Notes: a model not told the origin generated them from the sequence alone. Positions 16,630 through 26,279 are shown, numbered from the stretch's first letter. The stretch is 64,000 nucleotides of DNA from Dechloromonas sp. H13 (GCF_009469615.1 NZ_SSXX01000001.1:682001-746000), one strand, 5' to 3'. A program made the numbers and translations.

Positions 16630-18294
16630 ATGAACGAAACACTTGCGATCTATGCCGGCGGCCTCGGCCTGCTGGCGGCAGCCCTGCCGCGCCTGAAGCG
16701 GCGCCTCGAACTCTCGCGCGCCAAGCACCGCTCGCTGACCGGCCACTCCCGGATGGCGAAGCGGGTGGCGCGCCTGATCCCGTTCTACGAATACGACGAC
16801 GCGACCTTCTTCGCCGTCGACGGTGCGCCGGACGACATCGTCGCCCGGCGCCGCGCCGGCTTCGCGGCGCTGAGTGCGCTGTACGCGGAGAAATTCGCCC
16901 GTTCGGCGGCGTTGACCGCAACTGCCGCGGAAACCATCTCCGACCTGCAGTTCACCGGCAGCTACCGCGTGCCTTACCAGTTCAGCCGCCATGTGCGGCA
17001 ACACCTCAAGGGCGGTAGCATCGTGCAGGCGGCGCACGGCATCATGGTCACCGACCTCGACGGCAACGACTTCTACGACCTGACCGGCTCCTACGGCGTC
17101 AATGTCTTCGGCTACGACTTCTACAAGGAGTGCATCGCCGAGGGGACCCGCCGCGTCGAAGCGCTGGGCCCGGTACTGGGCGCCTACCACCCGCTGGTAG
17201 CGGACAACGCCCGGCGGCTGGCGGCCATTTCCGGGCTCGACGAGGTCAGCTTCCACATGTCTGGCACCGAGGCTGTCATGCAGGCCGTGCGCCTCGCCCG
17301 CTACCACACCGGCAGGCGCCACCTGGTGCGCTTCTGCGGCGCCTACCACGGCTGGTGGGAAGATGTGCAGCCGGGCATCGGCAACCCGCTGCCGCCGCGC
17401 GAAACCTACACGCTCAAGGAGATGGACGACGCCACCCTGCGCGTGCTGGGGACGCGCAGGGACATCGCCTGCGTGCTGGTCAACCCGCTGCAGGCGCTGC
17501 ACCCGAACGCCGCGGCGCCGGGCGATTCGGCGCTGGTCGACAGCACCCGCCGCGCCGGTTTCGACCGCGCCGCCTACACCGACTGGCTGCGCAGGCTGCG
17601 CCAGGTGTGCAGCGAACGCGGCATCGTGCTCATCTTCGACGAGGTGTTCGTCGGCTTCCGCCTCGCCCCCGGCGGCGCGCAGGAATATTTCGGCGTGCGG
17701 GCGGACATGGTCACCTACGGCAAGACGCTGGGCGGCGGCCTGCCGGTCGGCGTCGTCTGCGGCCGGCGCGACCTGATGAAGCGTTTCCGCGACGCGCGCC
17801 CGGCCGACATCTGCTTCGCCCGCGGCACCTTCAATTCGCACCCCTACGTGATGGGCGCCATGGCCGCCTTCCTCGACCGCCTCGAAACGCCCGCGGTCCG
17901 CGTCCTGTACGACGGCCTCGACGAACGCTGGAACGCCCGCGCCGCGGCGCTCAACGAACGGCTGGCGGCGGCCGGCCTGCCGCTGCGCGTGGCCAACCTG
18001 TCGACCATCTGGACCATGACCTTCACGCAGCCGTCCCGCTACAACTGGCTGCTGCAGTACTACCTGCGCGCCGAAGGCCTGGCGTTGTCCTGGGTCGGCA
18101 GCGGCCGGCTGATCTTCAGCCTCGACTACGGCGAGACGGAGTTCGCGGCCGTGGCCGACCGCATCGTCGCCGCCGCGCAGGTCATGGCCGACGACGGCTG
18201 GTGGTGGCAGGCGCCGGGCCTGACCGACAAGGCCATTCGCCGCGGCATCCTGCGCGAAATGCTGGCTCACCGATTCGCTTCCGGAAAAATGTAA
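16630..18294 (+). CDS. class-III aminotransferase with N-terminal hydrophobic extension (GSAM-like)
   Basis: A 554-residue PLP enzyme. Motifs: the SGTEAVM phosphate loop, GAYHGWWED, LIFDEVFVGFR and the PLP lysine K365 in TYGKTLGGGLPVG, all like glutamate-1-semialdehyde 2,1-aminomutase. It differs by about 100 extra N-terminal residues that begin with a hydrophobic stretch (ETLAIYAGGLGLLAAALPRL, 3-22) followed by a basic region, suggesting membrane attachment. True HemL is about 430 residues and soluble, so I do not call it hemL. It is divergent from psd. A ribosome site (AAGGAGAAATCA) supports the start. The substrate is unknown; an aminated lipid head group or amino acid are both possible. 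Confidence 0.8.
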   Translation: MNETLAIYAGGLGLLAAALPRLKRRLELSRAKHRSLTGHSRMAKRVARLIPFYEYDDATFFAVDGAPDDIVARRRAGFAALSALYAEKFARSAALTATAAETISDLQFTGSYRVPYQFSRHVRQHLKGGSIVQAAHGIMVTDLDGNDFYDLTGSYGVNVFGYDFYKECIAEGTRRVEALGPVLGAYHPLVADNARRLAAISGLDEVSFHMSGTEAVMQAVRLARYHTGRRHLVRFCGAYHGWWEDVQPGIGNPLPPRETYTLKEMDDATLRVLGTRRDIACVLVNPLQALHPNAAAPGDSALVDSTRRAGFDRAAYTDWLRRLRQVCSERGIVLIFDEVFVGFRLAPGGAQEYFGVRADMVTYGKTLGGGLPVGVVCGRRDLMKRFRDARPADICFARGTFNSHPYVMGAMAAFLDRLETPAVRVLYDGLDERWNARAAALNERLAAAGLPLRVANLSTIWTMTFTQPSRYNWLLQYYLRAEGLALSWVGSGRLIFSLDYGETEFAAVADRIVAAAQVMADDGWWWQAPGLTDKAIRRGILREMLAHRFASGKM

Positions 18295-18305
18295 CGAGCA
18301 AAGGA

Positions 18306-18327
18306 GCGGGGCGCCGCAGCGCCCCGC
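18306..18327. terminator. possible hairpin between convergent genes
   Basis: GCGGGGCGC-CGCA-GCGCCCCGC is a strong GC stem in the 68-bp gap between two convergent genes. No good T-run follows on either strand, so it may not be a true Rho-independent terminator. Confidence 0.4.
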
Positions 18328-18362
18328 AAAACCTCCCGCACCCGGCGGGAAATACGACCGAC

Positions 18363-18977
18363 TCAGGCGCCGTGGCGGGCGTGATGCATGGGGTCGATCA
18401 ACTGGCCGCGCAGCAGATAGAACGGGGAACGCCAGTAGAGCTTGAGGTCGTGGAAGGGGTCGGTGAGGATCTTGGTCATCCACACCAGGCCGCTCTGCGC
18501 ACCGCGCAGGAAGAACAGATGCACGGTGCGGAACAGCAGCCCGCCGATGCCGAGTGCCAGCCACATCGTGCCGACGTTGTTGATGAAGCCCTGGCGGTCG
18601 GCCGCCGGCTCGAAAATCCCGAACAGGTCCGGCACGAAGTAAATCGCCACCGGGCACAGCGCCCAGAGGGCGATCAGGACGATCTTGCGATTGAGGTTGT
18701 AGCCGACCTTGATTTCTTCCTTGTACTCGTTGGTCGCCTGATTGACGTGGTCGTAGCCCTGCGGCTCGAAGAAGAAATGCCCGGACTGGCGCGTGCCCAT
18801 CGACACCAGCCAGCCGACCAGCGCCGACACCACGGGGTTGATGAACAGCATCACGTAGGCGAACAGGAAACTGAGCGCGCTGATGAAATGCAGCGTCTGG
18901 TTGATACGGCTCTGGTGGTAATAGCGGTGGTCGTCCCAACGCTGTTCCCGGAGTTCTGCAAAGAAGCCCTTGCGCAT
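18363..18977 (-). CDS. Mpo1/DUF962-like multi-spanning membrane protein
   Basis: A 204-residue membrane protein with hydrophobic segments at about residues 33-50, 52-70, 104-122 and 140-160. HQSRINQTLHF near the start and SGHFFFEPQGYD resemble the conserved His/Asn and 'GHffFE' motifs of the DUF962/Mpo1 family (fatty acid 2-hydroxy-acyl dioxygenase in yeast). That match is by eye and moderate. I chose the ATG at 18977 (MRKGFF); nine extra codons are possible upstream. It converges on the aminotransferase gene. A lipid-linked role would fit the neighbourhood but is inferred. Confidence 0.6.
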   Translation of the reverse strand: MRKGFFAELREQRWDDHRYYHQSRINQTLHFISALSFLFAYVMLFINPVVSALVGWLVSMGTRQSGHFFFEPQGYDHVNQATNEYKEEIKVGYNLNRKIVLIALWALCPVAIYFVPDLFGIFEPAADRQGFINNVGTMWLALGIGGLLFRTVHLFFLRGAQSGLVWMTKILTDPFHDLKLYWRSPFYLLRGQLIDPMHHARHGA

Positions 18978-19146
18978 GATGATGTCTCTGGAAAAGTACC
19001 GCACGGCGGCGTGACGCCCACCTTATGCGGCCGATGCTACGAAAGTGTTAAGGAAAGGCAACATTCATGTGACGGGGATGACGATTCATCCCGGCGCAAG
19101 AAAAGCGTCGCACGCGCGTCATGACGGCCGGCCATCATCCCGTGCG

Positions 19147-19716
19147 ATGGACATCCTGGTCATGCAACGCCTCGAACCCGAGCGGCCGCCGTTGCGCATC
19201 CATATCGTCGGCGACGGCGGCGCGGCCCACCCCGACACGCCGCTGCTGCTGCCGCTGGCCGAGGGCCTGCGCGACCGCGGGCACCGGCTGGAAGTCATTC
19301 GTTCGCGGCCCGCCGTCCAGGGCGAGGCCGGGGCGCCGGGACGCTACGCCCGCTTCAAGCGCGTGCTGCACTTCCGCCGCCTGCTCGTCGCCCACTGGAG
19401 CCGCCAGCGGCCCGACCTGGTGCACATCGACAGCCTCGGCCCGCTGGGCTGGGCCGCTCTCCAGGCCGCCGGCAAGCTGCGCATCCCGGTCAGCGCCAGC
19501 TTTCCCGGCGAATTCGCGGCCGTCCCGCTGCCCCTGCTGCGCCGGCCCCTGGCTGCCGAATTGCGCAAGTTCTTCGCCCGCGTGAATGCGGTGCTGGTGG
19601 CCGGCGCGGCGCCGGCCGACGCCCTGCGCAAGGCCGGCCTGCGCAACCTCCACCCGGTCGCCCCGGGCAGCGACCTGGCCGCCATCGAACACGTGCTGCG
19701 CGGCGCCGTGCGCTGA
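19147..19716 (+). CDS. lone GT-B glycosyltransferase N-terminal domain
   Basis: A 189-residue protein that matches only the acceptor-side half of a GT4 enzyme: PLLLPLAEGLRDRGHRLEVI, then PDLVHIDSLGPLGWAALQAA, closely echoing the LVHVVTEGPLGWSAV of the glycosyltransferase at 6.0 kb. The donor-binding C-domain with EX7E is absent: translation stops after a short AIEHVLRGAVR helix. Either a degenerate duplicate or a stand-alone domain. The ATG at 19147 lacks a strong ribosome site, and an in-frame start at 19045 is possible. The reading frame is clean with no internal stop. Confidence 0.6.
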   Translation: MDILVMQRLEPERPPLRIHIVGDGGAAHPDTPLLLPLAEGLRDRGHRLEVIRSRPAVQGEAGAPGRYARFKRVLHFRRLLVAHWSRQRPDLVHIDSLGPLGWAALQAAGKLRIPVSASFPGEFAAVPLPLLRRPLAAELRKFFARVNAVLVAGAAPADALRKAGLRNLHPVAPGSDLAAIEHVLRGAVR

Positions 19717-19734
19717 ACCGCCCGCCGCACCATC

Positions 19735-19770
19735 GGTTGCGGTCGACGCCCAAAAACGGGCAAAAACCGG
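19735..19770 (+). repeat. dispersed intergenic repeat, TGCGGTCGAC family, copy 3
   Basis: GGTTGCGGTCGACGCC followed by CAAAAACGGGCAAAAACCGG. This is the clearest copy in the window and the best model of the consensus. It lies between two convergent genes. Confidence 0.75.
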
Positions 19771-19779
19771 CGCCGGGGG

Positions 19780-20469
19780 TCAGCCCGGCTTCTTCAGGTG
19801 GCGGTCGAGGGCGTCGAGCAGCTCGCCGGGGCGGCCCATCTCGCGCGCCAGCGCCGCCGCCCGCTCGATGTCGGCCGACGTCATGCCGCGCGCCAGCTGG
19901 GCGCGGTGGCCGGCGGCCGGATTGCCCTGCGCCACGCGCTCGACGGAGACCGTGTACAGCGCATAGGCGGCGACGGCATCGCGCGGCACGCCCTGCCCGG
20001 CGTTGTAGAGATTGCCGAGCAGCAGCTGGGCGCGGGCATCGCCGTTGCCTGCCGAGAGGCGATACCAGCGCGCCGCCTCCGCCATGTCCACCGGCACCCC
20101 GGTACCGCCCTCGTACATCACGCCGAGCAGCAGCTGCGCCCCGGGCTGCCCCTGCTCGGCCGCCTTGCGGTACCACCGGAGAGCCTCCTGGAGATCCCGG
20201 GCGACGCCATCGCCGTTCTTGTACATCTCGGCCAACGCAAACTGCGCCGACGCGTGGCCCTGTTCGGCCGCCTTGCGGTACCACTTCACGGCTTCGCCGT
20301 AGTTCTGCGGGACGCCCTCGCCGAGATCGTAGCGGTCGCCGAGCCGGAACTGCGCGCCGGCGTCGCCCCTGGCAGCGGCCTGCTGCAGGATCCTGAGGCT
20401 CTCGGCGGCAACTGCGGGGGAAAGGCAGCTCAGCGCGAGGGCGAGCAGACAGGGAGACAGGCGGCGCAT
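19780..20469 (-). CDS. secreted Sel1-like repeat protein
   Basis: A 229-residue protein with a signal peptide (MRRLSPCLLALALSCLSPAVAA) and four consecutive ~36-residue Sel1 repeats between about residues 30 and 175, each with the AQF-LG-Y--G-GV pattern (GVPQNYGEAVKWYRKAAEQG is the first). Sel1 repeats form alpha/alpha solenoids for protein binding, so a periplasmic scaffolding role is likely. The C-terminal ~50 residues are outside the repeats. It is a single gene, converging with the lone glycosyltransferase domain and followed by repeat copy 3. Confidence 0.88.
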   Translation of the reverse strand: MRRLSPCLLALALSCLSPAVAAESLRILQQAAARGDAGAQFRLGDRYDLGEGVPQNYGEAVKWYRKAAEQGHASAQFALAEMYKNGDGVARDLQEALRWYRKAAEQGQPGAQLLLGVMYEGGTGVPVDMAEAARWYRLSAGNGDARAQLLLGNLYNAGQGVPRDAVAAYALYTVSVERVAQGNPAAGHRAQLARGMTSADIERAAALAREMGRPGELLDALDRHLKKPG

Positions 20470-20605
20470 GACAGACCGATGGTTGGTGACGGGAACCCGC
20501 AGTATAGGGCGTGTTCACCGTCAGCGACGGGTGGCACCGGCTACGGCGGCCATGCCCTGATCCGCCGGCAGCTTACCGGTCCGGCGGCGGGCGCCGGAGC
20601 ACCGT

Positions 20606-21898
20606 TCAGGCGTCGACCACGCGGCTGGCCGGGAAGCGGGCGGCGAAGCGGCTGCCGTGGCCCGGCGTGCTCCGGATGTCGAGCTGCGCCTGGTGGCGGT
20701 TCAGCGAATGCTTGACGATGGCCAGCCCGAGGCCGGTGCCGCCGGCGTCGCGCGAGCGGCCGCGGTCGACGCGGTAGAAGCGCTCGGTCAGGCGGGGGAT
20801 GTGCTTGGCGTCGATGCCGATGCCGGTATCCTCGACCGCGAACTCGGCGCCGGCCGGCGTCGCCTGCCACGACAGGCGGATGCTGCCGCCGGCCGGCGTG
20901 TAGCGCACGGCATTGGCGACCAGGTTGGCGAAGGCGCTGGTCAGCTCGGCCTGCGAGCCGCGCAGGTCGCCGCGCCCGTCGCTGTCGACGACGATGTTGT
21001 GCTTGCCGCCCGAGAGCGCCTCGGCGTCGCGCCGCAGCTTGTCGAGCATGGAGGCCATGTCGACCAGCTCGTTTTCCGGCGGTGGCGCCGATTCGATCGA
21101 GGACAGCGTCAGCAGGTCCTGGACGATGGATTCCATGCGCCGCGACTGCTCGCCCATCAGGGCCAGGTAGCGCTGCTGTTCGCTGCGGTCGACGTCGATT
21201 TCCTGCAGGGTTTCGAGGAAGCCGGCAAGGACGGTGAGCGGCGTGCGCAGCTCGTGCGAGACGTTGGCGACGAAATCGCGGCGCATGCGGTCGAGGCGGT
21301 CGGCCTGGGTGACGTCCTTGATCTGCAGCAGGCGCTGGTTGCGCGCATAGGGCACGACGAAGATCGACAGGACGCGGTCCTCGCCGCGGTCGGAGCGCAG
21401 CGTCAGCGGGCGCGCGAAGTCGCCGGCCTTGAGGTAGTTCACGAACTCCGGCTGGCGCACCAGGTTGACGATGGGCTGGCCGCGGTCGGTGGCGATCACC
21501 AGGCCGAGCTGCATTTCGGCGGTGGTGTTGCAGTACTCGATCGCCCCGTGCTCGTTGAGCAGCACGACGCCGTCGGTAAGCGCCTGGCCGGCGGCGATCA
21601 GCTTGGCGATCTGCGCGTCGCGCTGGGCGATCTTGCCCTGCAGGTCCTTCTCGTGACGGTAGATGCGGGCGAAGACGCCATCCCAGGCGCCCTCGCCTTC
21701 GAGGCTGGGGTCGACCACCGGCGCCCGCGACCAGCGGTCGAGACGGGCGAAATGCCGGAAGTGGAAGGCCATCTGCAGCCCGAAGCCGGAGCAGAAAATG
21801 GCCCAGCCCACCCACGGCTTGACGAAATGGCCGAACGGCACGGCCACCGCGGCCGCCAGCGCGGTCAACAGGAAAGCCCTGATCAGCTGGGGAGACAC
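20606..21898 (-). CDS. phoR: phosphate regulon sensor histidine kinase
   Basis: A 430-residue membrane sensor: two N-terminal hydrophobic segments (about 6-24 and 28-46), a PAS domain (about 105-195), HisKA with the phospho-acceptor H215 in VSHELRTPL, and an HATPase with NAVRY, DTGIGI and GTGLGLAI. It phosphorylates PhoB and is controlled by PhoU and the Pst transporter. There is no ATG at the right place; a GTG at 21898, 5 bp after the phoB stop, gives the expected PhoR N-terminus, and the longer frame upstream is a shadow of phoB. It is last in the phoU-phoB-phoR order. Confidence 0.93.
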   Translation of the reverse strand: MSPQLIRAFLLTALAAAVAVPFGHFVKPWVGWAIFCSGFGLQMAFHFRHFARLDRWSRAPVVDPSLEGEGAWDGVFARIYRHEKDLQGKIAQRDAQIAKLIAAGQALTDGVVLLNEHGAIEYCNTTAEMQLGLVIATDRGQPIVNLVRQPEFVNYLKAGDFARPLTLRSDRGEDRVLSIFVVPYARNQRLLQIKDVTQADRLDRMRRDFVANVSHELRTPLTVLAGFLETLQEIDVDRSEQQRYLALMGEQSRRMESIVQDLLTLSSIESAPPPENELVDMASMLDKLRRDAEALSGGKHNIVVDSDGRGDLRGSQAELTSAFANLVANAVRYTPAGGSIRLSWQATPAGAEFAVEDTGIGIDAKHIPRLTERFYRVDRGRSRDAGGTGLGLAIVKHSLNRHQAQLDIRSTPGHGSRFAARFPASRVVDA

Positions 21899-21903
21899 CA
21901 GGT

Positions 21904-22586
<683 letters not shown>

Positions 22587-22590
<4 letters not shown>

Positions 22591-23279
22591 GCCTTGCTCT
22601 CCTTGTCCTGATGGCGGATGTCGCGCCCTTCGACGATGAACACCACGTGCTCGGCAATGTTCTTGGCATGGTCGCCGATGCGCTCGACGGCGCGGGCGAT
22701 CCAGATGATGTCGATGGACGTCGTGATGGTACGCGGGTCCTCCATCATGTGCGTGATCAGCTGGCGCATGATCGACTTGAACTCGGTATCGACATCGGCG
22801 TCGGCGCGGATCACCTCTTCGGCCAGCTGGGGGTCGAGGCGGGCGAAGGAATCGAGCGCATGGCGCAGCATGCCGAGCGCCGCCTCGGCGATGTGGCGGA
22901 CGCCGATGCCGTACTGCGAGGGCATCTGGCCGGCCTCGTAGATGCGGCGCACGCCCTTGGCGATCTTCTTGGCCTCGTCGCCGGCGCGTTCGAGATCGGT
23001 GACGATCTTGGTGATGCCGAAGACCAGGCGCAGGTCGGAAGCGGCCGGCTGGCGGCGGGCGATCAGGTGGGCGCAGTCGTCGTCGATGGCCTTTTCGAGA
23101 TCGTTGACCTTGCGGTCGGTTTCGACGATGTGCTTGACGCTGCTCACCTCGCCGCTGCTGTAGGCCTCGATGGCGGCGGAAATCTGGGTTTCGACCATGC
23201 CGCCCATCTGCAGCACGTGGGTGCGCAGGCCGCTGAGATCCTCGTCGAACTGGCTGGAGAGATGCTGGGATTCGTTCAT
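22587..23279 (-). CDS. phoU: phosphate transport/signalling regulator
   Basis: A 230-residue all-helical protein of two PhoU repeats, each with an E/D-x3-D metal-binding helix (for example ERAGDEAKKIAKGV and ERIGDHAKNIAEHV). PhoU transmits the phosphate-replete signal from PstSCAB to PhoR and limits uptake. It lies between pstB and phoB. The 111-bp gap to pstB contains a structured repeat. Confidence 0.95.
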
Positions 23280-23299
23280 GTCATTTCCTCATTTCGTTT

Positions 23300-23382
23300 C
23301 GCCCCGTGCCTAAACGCGAAGCTGCGTCGCCGACAGTTCAGAGGCACGGCAAGGCGCAGCGCCGACGTGTCGGCACGGGGCG
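23300..23382. repeat. pst-operon spacer repeat, copy A (stem-loop)
   Basis: Outer arms CGCCCCGTGCC (23300-23310) and GGCACGGGGCG (23372-23382) are perfect inverted repeats. Inside are AACGCGAAG and GCACGGCAAGGCG, both found again with the same spacing in the pstA-pstB gap at 24.2 kb. It lies between pstB and phoU. Confidence 0.6.
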
Positions 23383-23390
23383 GGATGAAA

Positions 23391-24170
23391 TCAGCCCATG
23401 CGGCCGGTGATGTAATCTTCTGTGCGCTTGTCTTGCGGCTTGATGAAGATCTCGTCGGTCTTGCCGAACTCGATCATCTCGCCGAGGAACATGTACGCAG
23501 TGTAGTCGGAGACGCGCGCCGCCTGCTGCATGTTGTGCGTCACGATCAGGATGGTGACGCGCTTCTTCAGCTCGTGCACCAGCTCCTCGATGGCGGCGGT
23601 GGCGATCGGGTCGAGCGCCGAGGTCGGCTCGTCGAAGAGCAGCAATTCGGGGTCGGTGGCGAGCGCGCGGGCGATGCACAGGCGCTGCTGCTGGCCGCCG
23701 GAAAGATTGGAGGCGAGGTCCTGCAGGCGGTCCTTGACCTCGTCCCAGATGGCGCCGCCCTTGAGGGCGTGCTCGACCTTGTCGTCGAGGACGCGCTTGT
23801 TGTTCTCGCCGCGCACGCGCAGGCCGTAGGCGACGTTCTCGTAGATCGACTTGGGGAAGGGGTTGGGCTTCTGGAAGACCATGCCGACGCGCATGCGGAC
23901 CTCGATCGGATCGACTTCCGGCGACAGCAGGTTGGTGTTGTCCGGAAAGAAGCGGATCTCGCCCTCGTAGCGGTTGCCCGGGTAGAGGTCGTGCATGCGG
24001 TTGAAGCTGCGCAGGTAGGTCGACTTGCCGCAGCCGGAGGGGCCGATCAGCGCGGTGACCTTCTTGTCGTAGATCGGCATGTTGATGTTCTTGAGCGCCT
24101 TGGCCTCGCCGTAATAGAAGTTGAGGTTGCGGGCTTCGGCCTTGAGCGCCGGGTTGTCATGAATCTGCAT
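23391..24170 (-). CDS. pstB: phosphate ABC transporter ATP-binding protein
   Basis: A 259-residue ATPase that drives phosphate import. Walker A GPSGCGKS is at residues 43-50, the signature is LSGGQQQR, Walker B is [12 protein letters not shown], followed by the H-loop VTHNMQQA. I chose the ATG at 24170 because GGAGTCTCAG gives it a good ribosome site; an ATG 12 bp upstream is the alternative. The 159-bp gap to pstA holds one copy each of two different repeats, unusual for the middle of a transport operon. Confidence 0.96.
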   Translation of the reverse strand: MQIHDNPALKAEARNLNFYYGEAKALKNINMPIYDKKVTALIGPSGCGKSTYLRSFNRMHDLYPGNRYEGEIRFFPDNTNLLSPEVDPIEVRMRVGMVFQKPNPFPKSIYENVAYGLRVRGENNKRVLDDKVEHALKGGAIWDEVKDRLQDLASNLSGGQQQRLCIARALATDPELLLFDEPTSALDPIATAAIEELVHELKKRVTILIVTHNMQQAARVSDYTAYMFLGEMIEFGKTDEIFIKPQDKRTEDYITGRMG

Positions 24171-24190
24171 CTGAGACTCCATTTCAATAT

Positions 24191-24222
24191 TCGATTTTTG
24201 CCTGTTTTTCGGGGTCGACCGT
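24191..24222 (-). repeat. dispersed intergenic repeat, TGCGGTCGAC family, copy 4
   Basis: On the minus strand CACGGTCGACCCC continues as GAAAAACAGGCAAAAATCG, matching copy 3 except in the first bases. It lies in the pstA-pstB spacer. Confidence 0.65.
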
Positions 24223-24227
24223 GACAG

Positions 24228-24326
24228 TCGTGCCGCAGGGTGCCGCCAACGCGAAGACGAGCCGAAGACAGTGCGAATAGCACGGCAAGGCGATGTCGAC
24301 AAAGGTGGCGGTGCGCTGCGGCATGA
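24228..24326. repeat. pst-operon spacer repeat, copy B (stem-loop)
   Basis: Arms TCGTGCCGCAGGGTGCCGCC (24228-24247) and the reverse complement of TCATGCCGCAGCGCACCGCC (24307-24326) pair imperfectly. The loop has AACGCGAAG and, 32 nt from its start, GCACGGCAAGGCG, identical to copy A. It fills most of the pstA-pstB spacer. Confidence 0.6.
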
Positions 24327-24329
24327 CGA

Positions 24330-25253
24330 TCACCATTTGATGTTCTTGCGCATCTTGTAGCGCAGGTAGATGGCGACAGCGTTCATCGACAGCACCATGA
24401 CCATCAGCACGAAGCCGGCGGCGGCGGCGTTGACCTCGAAGGCAGGGTCGGGACGCGAGGTCCAGTTGAAGATCTGGATCGGCATCACGGTGAAGGGCGA
24501 CATCACCCAGTCGAAGAGCCCGGCCGGCGGTTCGCCGGTGAAGGGCACGGGCGGCAGGAAGGCGATGAAGGTCAGCGCGCCGATGGTGATGATCGGCGCC
24601 GTTTCGCCGATGGCGCGGGCGAGGCCGATGATGACGCCGGTCAGGATGCCGGGCATGGCGTAGGGGATGATGTGGTAGCGGCAGGTCTGCCAGCGCGTCG
24701 CGCCGACCGCCATCGAGCCTTCGCGGATCATCGCCGGGATGGCACGGATCGCCTCGCGGGTGGCGACGATGATGATCGGCAGGATCAGCAGCGCCAGCGT
24801 CAGGCCGGCCGAGAGGATGCTCTGGCCGAAGCCGAACTGGTACACGAAGATGCCGAGCGCCAGCAGGCCATAGACGATGGACGGCACCGCCGCCAGGTTG
24901 CTGATGTTGACCTCGATGACGTGGGTCAGCCAGTTGCGCTTGGCGTATTCCTCAAGATAGAGGCCGGCGGCGACGCCGAGCGGCACGGCGGCGAGCGCCG
25001 TCACCAGCATGACCAGCAGCGAGCCGACCCAGGCCGAGAGGATGCCGGCCTGCGTGGCGCGGCGCGAGGCGAAGTTGATGAAGAAATCGAGGGTGAAACG
25101 CTCGGAACCTTTCATGAACATGTCGGCGATCAGCGCCACGATGACCAGCAGGGCAATCGCCAGGCAGAACAGGCCGACACCCTTGAAGATCGTATCCTTG
25201 AGCTTGCCGCGCGCGATGACGGCACGGATCTGTTCGTTGGTCAGCGGTTGCAT
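24330..25253 (-). CDS. pstA: phosphate ABC transporter permease PstA
   Basis: A 307-residue inner-membrane permease with about six helices and the ABC-coupling EAA loop in AIPAMIREGSMAVGATRWQT. With PstC it forms the phosphate channel. The chosen ATG (MQPLTNEQ) overlaps the last base of the pstC stop codon, giving tight coupling. Length is normal. Confidence 0.95.
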   Translation of the reverse strand: MQPLTNEQIRAVIARGKLKDTIFKGVGLFCLAIALLVIVALIADMFMKGSERFTLDFFINFASRRATQAGILSAWVGSLLVMLVTALAAVPLGVAAGLYLEEYAKRNWLTHVIEVNISNLAAVPSIVYGLLALGIFVYQFGFGQSILSAGLTLALLILPIIIVATREAIRAIPAMIREGSMAVGATRWQTCRYHIIPYAMPGILTGVIIGLARAIGETAPIITIGALTFIAFLPPVPFTGEPPAGLFDWVMSPFTVMPIQIFNWTSRPDPAFEVNAAAAGFVLMVMVLSMNAVAIYLRYKMRKNIKW

Positions 25254-26185
25254 CAGTAGTTCTCCCGGAATTTGGCGCGCAGCCACTGGCCGAGGATGTT
25301 GAAGACCAGGGTGATGAGCAGCAGCGTGAGGCCGGCGGCGAAGATGGTCAGGTAGCCGATCGAGCCGTGCGGCAGGTCGCCGAGCGCCACCTGGACGATG
25401 TAGGAGGTGATCGTGGCGGCCGGTTCCGTCGGATTCCAGGTCAGGTTGGGCTGCATGCCGGCGGCGACGGCGAGGATCATCGTTTCGCCGACGGCGCGCG
25501 AGATGGCCAGGATGTAGGAAGCGGCGAGGCCCGAGAAGGCAGCCGGGACGACGACGTGCAGCGCCGTGTACAGGCGGGTCGAGCCCATCGCGTAGGCGCC
25601 CTCGCGCAGGCTCATCGGCACCGCGCGCATGGCGTCCTCGGAGAGCGAGGCGATGTAGGGAACGATCATGATGCCCATCACCAGGCCGGCGGAGAGTAGC
25701 GAGAAGCCGGGCAGTTCGGGCAGGATCAGCTGCAGGACCGGTGTCACGACGAGCAGGGCGAAGTAGCCGAAGACGATGGTCGGGATGCCGCCCAGCAGTT
25801 CGAGGATGGGCTTGGCGATTTCACGCACCTTCGAATTGGCGAATTCGGACAGGTAGATGGCGATGATGGTGCCCATCGGGATGGCGACGGCCAGCGCGAC
25901 GAACGACGAAACCACGGTGCCCGAGACCAGCACCATGATGCCGAAATGGGCGTCGTCGAAGAGCGGCGTCCATTGCGTGTCGGTCAGGAAATCGACGATG
26001 CTGACCTGCTGGAAGAAGTGGATGGATTCGCTGACCAGCACATAGACGATGCCGACGGTGGTCAGCACGGACACGGCGGCGGCGGCGAGGAGCAGGGCCT
26101 CGATCATGCGCTCGCTGACGTTGCGCATGGCGTTCTTGGCCAGGCGGTCGCTGACCGTGTGCGCATCGGAATTGTTTGCAGACAT
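25253..26185 (-). CDS. pstC: phosphate ABC transporter permease PstC
   Basis: A 310-residue permease, partner of PstA, with six hydrophobic helices and the coupling loop AMRAVPMSLREGAYAMGSTR. I use the ATG at 26185 (MSANNSDAH); a GTG at 26200 is equally possible and lies behind GGGAATTC. A terminator hairpin separates it from pstS, so pstS is probably made in excess of the membrane part. Confidence 0.93.
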   Translation of the reverse strand: MSANNSDAHTVSDRLAKNAMRNVSERMIEALLLAAAAVSVLTTVGIVYVLVSESIHFFQQVSIVDFLTDTQWTPLFDDAHFGIMVLVSGTVVSSFVALAVAIPMGTIIAIYLSEFANSKVREIAKPILELLGGIPTIVFGYFALLVVTPVLQLILPELPGFSLLSAGLVMGIMIVPYIASLSEDAMRAVPMSLREGAYAMGSTRLYTALHVVVPAAFSGLAASYILAISRAVGETMILAVAAGMQPNLTWNPTEPAATITSYIVQVALGDLPHGSIGYLTIFAAGLTLLLITLVFNILGQWLRAKFRENY

Positions 26186-26218
26186 GGCGTGTGAATTCAC
26201 TTGGAGAATTCCCTATGA

Positions 26219-26253
26219 TAAAAGCCCGACCCCAACCGGGGTCAGGCTTTTTG
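26219..26253 (-). terminator. attenuating terminator between pstS and pstC
   Basis: GCCTGACCCC-GGTT-GGGGTCGGGC flanked by A- and T-runs on the minus strand. In the 94-bp pstS-pstC gap it would let only part of the transcription pass into pstCAB-phoUBR. Confidence 0.75.
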
Positions 26254-26279
26254 TACGACAGGCTTCCGGAACCGGAAAA

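Noticed and set aside
19069-19090. GTGACGGGGATGACGA as a Pho box for the Mpo1-like gene
   Set aside because: The two GTCA cores are 9 bp apart, not 11.
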